Positions 57,190 through 64,000 of a stretch of 64,000 nucleotides of DNA are shown here, piece after piece. The stretch is from positions 30,886 to 94,885 of the forward strand of contig NZ_JARWOP010000255.1 in the NCBI RefSeq assembly GCF_029868745.1, given 5' to 3'. How positions within the stretch are numbered: the first letter of the stretch is position 1; each line of letters opens with the position of its first letter. This DNA is from Nocardia wallacei (GTDB taxonomy: Bacteria > Actinomycetota > Actinomycetes > Mycobacteriales > Mycobacteriaceae). Made by a program: the position numbers and the translations under genes. The notes below the pieces were generated by a model that saw nothing but the letters and a program-made list of their open reading frames with translations, did no database searches and had not been told where the DNA came from.

Positions 57190-58061
57190 GTGAATCGGTT
57201 GTTGTGGAGCGGGGTGGGGTGCTGCGGGTTGCGGTGCCTGGTGGGGTCGGGGTGTTGAAGGCTTTGCGGGGCAATGTTTTTGCTGGGGTGGCCGGGGTGG
57301 TTTTGTTGGTGGTGCTGGGGTGGGCGGTGGTGCCGGGGGTGTTCAGCGGGCGTGATCCGTTGGTGGGGGTGCCTGCGGAGAAGCTGCGGGGGCCGGGTGC
57401 GGAGCACTGGTTCGGGACGGACAATTTGGGGCGGGATGTTTATACGCGGGTGGTGCATGCGGCCGAGTTATCTTTGACGGCAACTGTTTTCGCGGTGCTG
57501 ATCGGGCTGGTGTTCGGCACGTTGATCGGTCTCGTGGCGGGGGCCGCCGGTGGCGGCGTGGACGCGGTGATCATGCGGATTGTCGATGTGCTGCTGTCGA
57601 TTCCGGAGCTGCTGACCTCGCTGGCGCTGGTCACCGTGCTCGGTTTCGGGACTCGCAATGTCGCGATCGCGGTCGGAGTGGCGTTGGTCGCGCGCTTCGC
57701 CCGGGTGATGCGGACCGAGGTGCTGCGGGTGCGGCGGGCGCAGTATGTGGAGGCGGCGCTGGCGAGCGGCGTGCGGTGGCCGGTGGTGCTGGTGCGGCAT
57801 GTGCTGCGCAATGCCTACGCGCCCGTGGCGGCGCTGGCGGCGGTCGAGTTCGGCGTCGCCGTGCTGGCGGTCTCGTCGCTGAGCTTTCTCGGTTACGGCG
57901 CGACTCCGCCGACCCCGGAATGGGGTTCGCTCATCTCCGAAGGTCGCAACTACCTGGCGACATCGTGGTGGATGACGACTCTGCCGGGCCTGGTCATCGT
58001 GGCGGTCGTGCTGTCCGCACAGCACTTGGGCCGCACCATCGCCCGGGACGGTGACCGGTGA
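57186..58061 (+). CDS. Dpp/Opp-type ABC permease, second subunit
   Basis: A 291-residue DppC-type permease: N-terminal GRDPLVGVPAEKLRGPGAEH, then HWFGTDNLGRDVYTRVVHAA, the family hallmark, EAA loop YVEAALASGVRWPVVLVRHV, and SFLGYGATPPTPEWGSLISE near the end. GTG 57186 overlaps the stop of the bridging frame and lies just after the 27-bp repeat. The first 250 bases are unusually rich in GGTG and GGGG. Overlaps the ATPase gene by four bases (GTGA). Confidence 0.88.
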   Translation: MSESVVVERGGVLRVAVPGGVGVLKALRGNVFAGVAGVVLLVVLGWAVVPGVFSGRDPLVGVPAEKLRGPGAEHWFGTDNLGRDVYTRVVHAAELSLTATVFAVLIGLVFGTLIGLVAGAAGGGVDAVIMRIVDVLLSIPELLTSLALVTVLGFGTRNVAIAVGVALVARFARVMRTEVLRVRRAQYVEAALASGVRWPVVLVRHVLRNAYAPVAALAAVEFGVAVLAVSSLSFLGYGATPPTPEWGSLISEGRNYLATSWWMTTLPGLVIVAVVLSAQHLGRTIARDGDR

Positions 58062-59707
58062 GCGCGGCGGTGGAACGGCTGCCGGAGCCGCTGCTGCGCA
58101 TCGATGAACTGCGGGTGCGGTACGGCGAGGGAGCGAACTCCACGACGGCCGTCGCCGGGGCGACGCTCACGGTCTCGCCGGGGGAGACCGTGGCGTTGGT
58201 CGGCGAATCCGGGTCCGGCAAGTCGACTCTCGCGCACGCGGTGATCGGTCTGTTGCACGGCGGCACGATCATCGGCGGCGCCATCGGCTTCGCCGGCGAA
58301 CGCATCGACAATGCTCCGCAACGTCACCTGCGCCGATTGCGCGGCGCGCGTATCGGTTTGGTGCCGCAGGACCCGGGCACCTCGCTGAACCCCGTGCTGC
58401 GCATCGGCGATCAGGTCGCCGAGACCCTGCGCATCCACGGTCGCGCGACCCGCAGGACCGGCTGGATACAGGCCGTACGCATCCTCGAGGAGGCCGGACT
58501 CGACCGTCCCGAACTGCGGGCGCGGCAGTACCCACAGGATTTGTCCGGCGGTCAGCGCCAGCGGGTACTCATCGGCATGGCGCTGGCCTGCGGTCCCGAC
58601 CTGGTGATCGCCGACGAACCGACCAGCGCGCTGGATGTCACCGTGCAGCGCCGCATCCTCGATCACCTGGCGAAGCGCACCGCCGAATCCGGCACCGCGG
58701 TCCTGCTGATCACCCACGATCTGGGCGTCGCGGCCGACCGGGCGGACCGGATCGCGGTGATGCGCGGCGGCGAAATAGTCGAAATCGGTGACACCGCCGA
58801 GGTTCTGGCGAGTCCCCGGCACGACTACACGCGCCGGTTACTGTCCGCCGTCCCCGCTCTGGACGCCGCGACCCGCCCGGCGCGACCGGCCGCCGACAAA
58901 CCATTGCTGGCCGCCACCGGATTACGCCGAACCTTCCGGCTCGGCCCCGGCACCACGCTGACCGCGGTAGACGACGTCTCCCTGCGGGTGGACCGCGGCG
59001 AAACCCTCGCCCTGGTCGGCGAATCCGGTTCCGGCAAGACCACCACCGCGCGCATCGTCGCCCGCCTCGAACAACCCGACGCCGGAACCATAACCTTCGA
59101 CGGACAGGACATCGGCGGGCTGCGCGGCGGTCCACTGCGCGAGCTGCGTCGCCGTATCCAGGTCGTCTACCAGAACCCTTACGCCTCACTGAATCCCAAA
59201 CTCACGGTGGCGCAGGCCATCGCGGAACCGTTGCGCGCCTTCGGTATAGGGGACCGGCGCACCCGACGCGACCGCGTCGCCGAGCTGCTCGAACAGGTCG
59301 CACTGCCGGCCGACTACCTGAACCGCCGCCCCGACGCGCTCTCCGGCGGCCAGCGGCAACGCGTCGCGATCGCCCGCGCCCTGGCCCTGCACCCGGACCT
59401 GGTGGTACTCGACGAACCCGTATCGGCACTGGACGTCTCGGTACAGGCGCAGATCCTCGAACTGCTGGAAAAACTTCAGCGCGACCTGGACCTGAGCTAC
59501 CTCTTCATCACCCACGACCTGGCCGTGGTGCGCCGCATCGCCGATCGGGTCGCGGTCATGCGCGCCGGCGAGATCGTCGAGACGGGAACCACCGCCGACA
59601 TCTTCGTCACGCCACGACACGAGTACACCCGCGACCTGCTGACCGCGATCCCGGGCGCCGTACGCGAGCCGACCGCACGGCCCGCTCCGATCGAAAGGAC
59701 GGCCTGA
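58058..59707 (+). CDS. fused dipeptide-type ABC ATPase (DppD-DppF fusion)
   Basis: A 549-residue protein with two complete ATPase domains. First: Walker [10 protein letters not shown] near residue 49, signature [15 protein letters not shown] near 162, Walker [13 protein letters not shown] near 181. Second: GESGSGKTT near 322, [15 protein letters not shown] near 427, [12 protein letters not shown] near 448. Both sites look active. It powers the two permeases before it. GTG start, overlapping the upstream stop. The next gene starts immediately after its stop codon. Confidence 0.92.
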   Translation: MSAAVERLPEPLLRIDELRVRYGEGANSTTAVAGATLTVSPGETVALVGESGSGKSTLAHAVIGLLHGGTIIGGAIGFAGERIDNAPQRHLRRLRGARIGLVPQDPGTSLNPVLRIGDQVAETLRIHGRATRRTGWIQAVRILEEAGLDRPELRARQYPQDLSGGQRQRVLIGMALACGPDLVIADEPTSALDVTVQRRILDHLAKRTAESGTAVLLITHDLGVAADRADRIAVMRGGEIVEIGDTAEVLASPRHDYTRRLLSAVPALDAATRPARPAADKPLLAATGLRRTFRLGPGTTLTAVDDVSLRVDRGETLALVGESGSGKTTTARIVARLEQPDAGTITFDGQDIGGLRGGPLRELRRRIQVVYQNPYASLNPKLTVAQAIAEPLRAFGIGDRRTRRDRVAELLEQVALPADYLNRRPDALSGGQRQRVAIARALALHPDLVVLDEPVSALDVSVQAQILELLEKLQRDLDLSYLFITHDLAVVRRIADRVAVMRAGEIVETGTTADIFVTPRHEYTRDLLTAIPGAVREPTARPAPIERTA

Positions 59708-60787
59708 ATGCCCCTGTCCAATCCACTGCTGCTCGGTGTCGAATTGTCCGGCACCGGAACCCATCCCGCGTCCTGGCGACGGCCCGACTCGCGTGCCGAG
59801 GGCCTGTTCACCGCCGATTACTGGGTCGACGCGATAGCCGACGCCGACGCCGCGGGCCTCGACTTCGCCTTCCTGCCCGACTCGTTCGCACTGCAATCGG
59901 CCGGTGCCGCAGGCCGTTTGGAGGCGGTCGGGATCGCCGCGCGTGCCGCGGCCGCTACTCGGCGCATCGGGCTGGTGCCGCAGGCTCCCGTGACGCACAC
60001 CGAGCCTTTCCATGTCTCGAAAGCCATTGCGAGCCTGGACTTCGCGACCTACGGCCGGGCGGGCTGGGAGGTCATGGTGTCACGCGAACAGTCGAAGCTG
60101 TTCGGGCGCAAGGGCGAGCAGGACGACGTGTCGCTGTGGCACGAGGCGGACGAGGCGATCGAGGTCGTCACCCGGCTGTGGGACAGCTGGGAGGACGACG
60201 CCGAGATCCGCGATAGGTCCACCGGCCGCTTCATCGACCGCGACAAGCTGCACTACATCGACTTCGCCGGGGACAACTTCGCGGTGAAGGGCCCGTCGAT
60301 CACGCCGCGCTCGCCACAGGGTCAGCCGCTGGTCGCGGTGCGCGCCGCCGATCCGCACAGCACACGCGTGGCGATCCACCGGGCCGACCTGATCCGGATC
60401 GCGGCAGCCGACCTCGCCGCGGCCGCGCAGACCCGCGGTGAGCTGCGTGCGGCCGTCGCCGCGGCGGGCCGCGACCCGAACCTGGTGCGGGTGCTGGTCG
60501 ACATCGACGTGCACATCGCCGAGACCGACGACCAGGCCGCCCTCGACGTCGCACAGCTCGAGGCGTGGACGCCGACCGAACCGCCGAACACACTGCGCCA
60601 CATCGGGACTCCGCATTCCTTGCGCGCGGTGTTCGAGCAAGTCCGCGCCGAATGCGCGGGCGACGGCGTGGTGCTGCGTCCCCTCGCGCTGTCCGCGTTC
60701 GCCGCACAACTGCCCCGGATCGCGCCGACGCTGCGCGAGCGCCTCGGCCTGCCCCGACCGGTCAACCGCTACGCGACCATTTCCTGA
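59708..60787 (+). CDS. LLM class flavin-dependent oxidoreductase
   Basis: A 359-residue luciferase-like protein starting directly after the ATPase stop. Seen: DADAAGLDFAFLPDSFALQS, ATRRIGLVPQAPVTHTEPFH, TYGRAGWEVMVSREQSKLFG, and KGPSITPRSPQGQPLVAVRA. The substrate-entry and C-terminal parts resemble the NtaA/SnaA/DszA group of FMNH2-dependent monooxygenases, but it is shorter than typical NtaA (about 440). Presumably acts on the compound imported by the preceding transporter. Confidence 0.83.
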   Translation: MPLSNPLLLGVELSGTGTHPASWRRPDSRAEGLFTADYWVDAIADADAAGLDFAFLPDSFALQSAGAAGRLEAVGIAARAAAATRRIGLVPQAPVTHTEPFHVSKAIASLDFATYGRAGWEVMVSREQSKLFGRKGEQDDVSLWHEADEAIEVVTRLWDSWEDDAEIRDRSTGRFIDRDKLHYIDFAGDNFAVKGPSITPRSPQGQPLVAVRAADPHSTRVAIHRADLIRIAAADLAAAAQTRGELRAAVAAAGRDPNLVRVLVDIDVHIAETDDQAALDVAQLEAWTPTEPPNTLRHIGTPHSLRAVFEQVRAECAGDGVVLRPLALSAFAAQLPRIAPTLRERLGLPRPVNRYATIS

Positions 60788-60794
60788 GGACGAG

Positions 60795-62159
60795 ATGTCG
60801 AAGAACAAGGTACGCAAGCAGATTCACTTGGCCGCCCACTTTCCGGGCGTCAACAACACCACGGTCTGGAGCGATCCAGATTCGCACAGCCAGGTCGAGT
60901 TCGACTCGTTCGTGCACCTGGCTCGCACCGCCGAGCGCGGGCTGTTCGATTTCTTCTTCCTGGCCGAGGGGCTGCGGCTGCGCGAGCACCGCGGTCGCAT
61001 CTTCGATCTGGACGTCGTGGGCCGACCGGACACCTTCACCGTGCTCAACGCGCTGGCCGGGGTCACCACCCGGCTCGGGCTGGCCGGGACCATCAACACC
61101 ACGTTCAACGAGCCGTTCGAGCTGGCGAAGCAGTTCGCGACGCTCGACCATCTGTCCGGGGGCCGCGCCGCCTGGAACGCCGTCACCTCCTCGGACGCGT
61201 TCACCGGTGAGAACTTTCGCCGCGGCGGTTACCTCCCGCACGCCGAACGGTATGTCCGCGCCGCCGAGGTGATCGACGCGACCCGCGCGCTGTGGGACAG
61301 CTGGCCGCCGGATGCACTGGTGGTGGACCGGGAGCGCGGCGTGTTCGCGCGGCCCGCGCCCAGTGTCCGCGTCGACAGCAGCCAGTTCGACATCGAGGGC
61401 CGCTTCGTACTGCCGCGCAGCCCGCAGGGCTACCCGGTGCAGTTGCAGGCCGGTGATTCCGAGGACGGCCGCGAATTCGGGGCCGCGAAGGCCGACGCCA
61501 TCTTCAGCCGCCACGGCGAACTCGAGGACGGGCAGCGGTTCTACACCGACATGAAGGGGCGGCTCGCGAAATACGGGCGCTCCCGCGACGATCTGAAGAT
61601 CCTGCCCGCCGCGACCTTCGTGCTCGGGGACAGCCGCGCGGACGCCGAGGAGCGGGCCCGCCACATCCGGTTGCAACAGGTCGGGCCGCAGACGGCCCTC
61701 GCCTTCCTCGAACAGGTCTGGGGCCGTGACCTTTCCGGCTACGACCCCGACGGCCCCTTGCCCGCGGTGGACCCGGCGGACAACGTGGACATCACCCGCG
61801 GACGGGTCCGCCACGCCAAGGACCCGCGCGCGGTCGCGGAGGATTGGCGGGCGCGGGCGGAGGCGGGCAATCTCAGCATCCGCGAACTCATCATCGAGGT
61901 GACCGCGCGGCAGCAGTTCGTCGGCTCGCCGGGCGAGGTGGCCGCCGAGATAGACCACTACGTGCAGAGCGATGCCGCCGACGGATTCATCCTCGTACCG
62001 CACCTGACTCCCGGCGGGCTCGACGAATTCGTCGACAAGGTGATCCCGGAATTGCAGGAGCGCGGCAGTTTCCGGACCGAGTACACCGGCACGACCCTGC
62101 GGGAGCACCTGGGTCTGCGCCATCCTCACCAGCACAGCGAAGGAGTACGGGCGTCATGA
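60795..62159 (+). CDS. NtaA/DmoA family FMN-dependent monooxygenase
   Basis: A 454-residue enzyme of the NtaA/SnaA/DszA/DmoA family, which uses FMNH2 to attack C-S or C-N bonds. Motifs: IHLAAHFPGVNNTTVWSDPD, ERGLFDFFFLAEGLRLREH, DLDVVGRPDTFTVLNALAG, LSGGRAAWNAVTSSDAFTGE, NFRRGGYLPHAERYVRAAE and VLPRSPQGYPVQLQAGDSE. Full length for the family. GAGGACGAG precedes ATG 60795. Organosulfur oxidation is inferred from the riboswitch and ssu genes nearby. Overlaps the next gene by four bases. Confidence 0.88.
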   Translation: MSKNKVRKQIHLAAHFPGVNNTTVWSDPDSHSQVEFDSFVHLARTAERGLFDFFFLAEGLRLREHRGRIFDLDVVGRPDTFTVLNALAGVTTRLGLAGTINTTFNEPFELAKQFATLDHLSGGRAAWNAVTSSDAFTGENFRRGGYLPHAERYVRAAEVIDATRALWDSWPPDALVVDRERGVFARPAPSVRVDSSQFDIEGRFVLPRSPQGYPVQLQAGDSEDGREFGAAKADAIFSRHGELEDGQRFYTDMKGRLAKYGRSRDDLKILPAATFVLGDSRADAEERARHIRLQQVGPQTALAFLEQVWGRDLSGYDPDGPLPAVDPADNVDITRGRVRHAKDPRAVAEDWRARAEAGNLSIRELIIEVTARQQFVGSPGEVAAEIDHYVQSDAADGFILVPHLTPGGLDEFVDKVIPELQERGSFRTEYTGTTLREHLGLRHPHQHSEGVRAS

Positions 62160-63289
62160 GCGTTCCGCTGTCAGTCCTGGATTTATCCCCGGTCAGCGCC
62201 GGGTCCACGCCGCAGCAGGCGCTGCGCAACAGCGTCGATCTGGCTCGGCACGCGGAATCCTGGGGATACCGGCGCTATTGGCTGGCCGAGCATCATTTCG
62301 TGCAGGTCGCCAGCTCGTCCACGGCGACGCTGATCGGGCTGATCGCCGCTGCTACCAACACGATTCGCGTCGGCTCGGCGGCGGTGCAGCTCGGGCACCA
62401 CACCTCGGCCTCGGTGGTCGAGGCGTTCGGGACGATCGACGCGCTGTATCCCGGGCGACTAGATCTCGGTCTTGGTCGTTCGGCGCATCGCGTGGCCCAA
62501 TTGCGTTCGGCGGGTGTGAAACCGGTGCCCGCGCCGGTTCGGCCGACCCAGGTGCGGGACGGTGTGGTGATCCCGCCGCCGTTCATTCCGGGGCAGCAGC
62601 TCGATACCGCTCGGCTCGCGGCTTCCTTCCAGGCGCTGTTGCTGCCCGGGGCCGAGGCGATCGGTTACACCGAGCAGGTCGAGGAGATCCGCGCACTGCT
62701 CGAGGGAAGCTATCGGACCGCGGACGGCATTGCGCTGCAAGCCGTCCCGGGCGAAGGGGCTGATGTGGACCTCTGGTTGTTCGGCTCCAGCGGCGGCGAG
62801 AGCGCGCAGCTGGCGGGACGATTGGGGCTGCCGTTCGCCGCCAACTATCACGTGTCTCCCGGAACTATCCTGGAAACCGTTGCCGCCTACCGTGGTTCGT
62901 TCCGGCCATCCGTGCGCTACCCAGAGCCGTACCTGGTGGTGTCGGCGGACGTGGTGGTTGCCGAGGACGAAGCGACCGCCAAGCACCTGGCCTCTACCTT
63001 CGGCCACTGGGTCTACAGCATCCGCAGCGGTTCCGGCGCGGCGCGGTACCAGGACCCCGACACCGCCGAGCCCCTCACCGAGCAGCAACAACGTCTCGTG
63101 CACGACCGCCTGACCACCCAGTTCGTCGGCACTCCAGCCGTTGTCGCCCAACGCCTCACGGCCCTCCAACAACTCACCGGCGCGGACGAACTCGTGATCA
63201 CCTCGGTAACCCACCGCCACGAAGACCGACTGAACTCCCATCGGCTGCTGGCCCGCGAATGGGGGTTGTCGCACGTACGTGCCGCGTGA
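62156..63289 (+). CDS. LLM class flavin-dependent oxidoreductase (MsnO8-like)
   Basis: A 377-residue luciferase-like protein of the MsnO8 type: SVLDLSPVSAGSTPQQALRN, GYRRYWLAEHHFVQVASSST, RVGSAAVQLGHHTSASVVEA, GRLDLGLGRSAH, and ADVDLWLFGSSGGESAQLAG. The AEHHF motif is the group's flavin-side signature. ATG 62156 overlaps the previous stop (ATGA) and GAAGGAG lies upstream. It ends the long coupled operon that begins at the riboswitch or at 54901. Confidence 0.86.
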   Translation: MSVPLSVLDLSPVSAGSTPQQALRNSVDLARHAESWGYRRYWLAEHHFVQVASSSTATLIGLIAAATNTIRVGSAAVQLGHHTSASVVEAFGTIDALYPGRLDLGLGRSAHRVAQLRSAGVKPVPAPVRPTQVRDGVVIPPPFIPGQQLDTARLAASFQALLLPGAEAIGYTEQVEEIRALLEGSYRTADGIALQAVPGEGADVDLWLFGSSGGESAQLAGRLGLPFAANYHVSPGTILETVAAYRGSFRPSVRYPEPYLVVSADVVVAEDEATAKHLASTFGHWVYSIRSGSGAARYQDPDTAEPLTEQQQRLVHDRLTTQFVGTPAVVAQRLTALQQLTGADELVITSVTHRHEDRLNSHRLLAREWGLSHVRAA

Positions 63290-63296
63290 AGTGTGG

Positions 63297-63671
63297 TTAT
63301 TCCGCTTCCGGCGCAAGGAATTCCAGGCGGTTGCCGACGCCGTCGTGGGTGTGGAAGCGGCGGCGGCCCGGGATTTCGGCCGGGTCTGCCCAGTGCACGG
63401 GGTAACCCGCCGCGGTCAGCGCCGCGGCGGTCGCGTCGATGTCCACGACGAATGCCGGGTGAGCCTTCTGGGCCGGGCGGAAATCATTTTCGATGCCGAT
63501 GTGTATCTCCCCGTCGGGGCCGCCGATGCCGGGTACCCGGAACCAGCAGCCGCCGCGCGCCGCCAGCACGGGCGGCTTCGGTAGCTCCGGCCAGCCGAGC
63601 ACGCCGGTGTAGAAGGCCCGCTGCCGCGGCTCGCTGCCGGCAGGGCTGCTGACCTGCACGTGGTGGATCAT
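63297..63671 (-). CDS. VOC family protein
   Basis: A 124-residue glyoxalase/bleomycin-resistance fold protein: MIHHVQVSSPAGSEPRQRAF is the first module with an early His ligand, FYTGVLGWPELPKP, GEIHIGIENDFRP, and VDIDATAAALTAAGYPVHWA before the last strand GVGNRLEFLAPE. ATG 63671 lies six bases after TACCCT, an exact leaderless start, which rules out the 43-residue longer form. Convergent with the last LLM gene, seven bases apart. Confidence 0.86.
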   Translation of the reverse strand: MIHHVQVSSPAGSEPRQRAFYTGVLGWPELPKPPVLAARGGCWFRVPGIGGPDGEIHIGIENDFRPAQKAHPAFVVDIDATAAALTAAGYPVHWADPAEIPGRRRFHTHDGVGNRLEFLAPEAE

Positions 63672-63729
63672 CACATGAGGGTATTCCGGGACGGCGCAGG
63701 GTGTCTGCGGCAGTCGGTGCGTCCGGGCA

Positions 63730-64000
63730 GGACGCAGCAGCAGTCCCTTCGCCATCCCGCCGTGCACCCTTCGCCATGCTGGCGCGAATTCCTTCGTCAT
63801 TCCGGCATGCTTTTTGGCGGAAAACCGCAGTAACGGTGTTGATACCGGCCAAAAGCATTACGGGATGGCGACAAAGGTTGGTGGGGGTGGGGGGGTGGCG
63901 TACTGGGGTCGCGGGTGGGCGGGGTCGTCGACAACGGTTCGTGGGTGTGCGGGGGTGGCGATAGCGATTCGTGGGTGTGCGGGATGGCGACGACGGTTCG
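63730..64000. repeat. dispersed composite repeat, copy C, with decayed tandem array
   Basis: CTTCGCCATCCCGCC, CTTCGCCATGCTGGC and CTTCGTCATTCCGGC follow at about 26-bp steps and lead into a large inverted repeat: TCCGGCATGCTTTTTGGCGG (63799) opposite CCGGCCAAAAGCATTACGGG (63845). After it, a G-rich array of about 30-bp units (GGTTCGTGGGTGTGCGGG and variants) runs to the end of the window. No gene seen in this stretch. Confidence 0.8.

Overview
The window is high-GC actinobacterial DNA, most consistent with Nocardia or a close mycolic-acid relative. The pointers are mycothiol-type DinB/maleylpyruvate-isomerase proteins, F420/flavin LLM oxidoreductases, two MMPL transporters, a WS/DGAT acyltransferase, an actinobacterial QcrB, an Rv3722c-type aspartate aminotransferase beside the SRP RNA, and DUF397/DUF5753/DUF6879 proteins. 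Many genes start without a ribosome binding site, directly 6-7 nt after a TAnnnT -10 box, which is the leaderless architecture known from mycobacteria. This was used to choose several starts.

Layout. 1-10 kb: DUF998 end, phytase-like lipoprotein, DinB/MPI protein, ABM protein, a heterodimeric ABC exporter pair, glycolipid-binding protein, tyrA, and the tadA pair. 10.3-12.1 kb: tRNA-Ser(CGA), whose 3' end is repeated 1.6 kb downstream, bracketing a solo TnpB. 12-25 kb: secreted lipase, LLM oxidoreductase, two tandem MMPL transporters with a divergent TetR and a double palindromic operator, a coupled Rrf2 regulator, and a second heterodimeric ABC pair. 25-32 kb: WYL regulator/DinB/VOC genes and a queuosine-salvage neighbourhood (tgt, yhhQ, gluQ) interspersed with Pro/Gln/Tyr-rich membrane proteins. 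32-41 kb: lone DUF397, stand-alone QcrB, WS/DGAT protein, MPI protein, tRNA-Ser(GGA), DUF3558-like membrane protein, SRP RNA, aspartate aminotransferase, methyltransferase and HhH-GPD protein.

41.6-45.3 kb is accessory DNA with visibly lower GC. It holds a broken serine recombinase, a three-gene XRE(DUF5753)/DUF6879/unknown operon and, divergently, a two-gene microprotein module (acidic FEFPGG peptide plus one-pass membrane peptide). This module is present twice with its promoter and leader; the second membrane peptide carries a one-base frameshift. It is the best candidate here for an undescribed system.

45.3-63.3 kb looks like an organosulfur-scavenging region. It contains an ssuC-ssuB-ssuA-ssuD sulfonate operon, a flavin reductase, a SAM riboswitch controlling an amino-acid-type ABC permease/ATPase, and a long translationally coupled run of LLM monooxygenases and a Dpp-like ABC importer. 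No substrate-binding protein is visible for the last two importers. A dispersed repeat (tandem 25-27 bp units beside a hairpin with TGCTTTTGGCCGG-like arms) occurs at 39.8, 57.1 and 63.7-64.0 kb; at 57 kb it sits between two permease genes but keeps an open, coupled reading frame.
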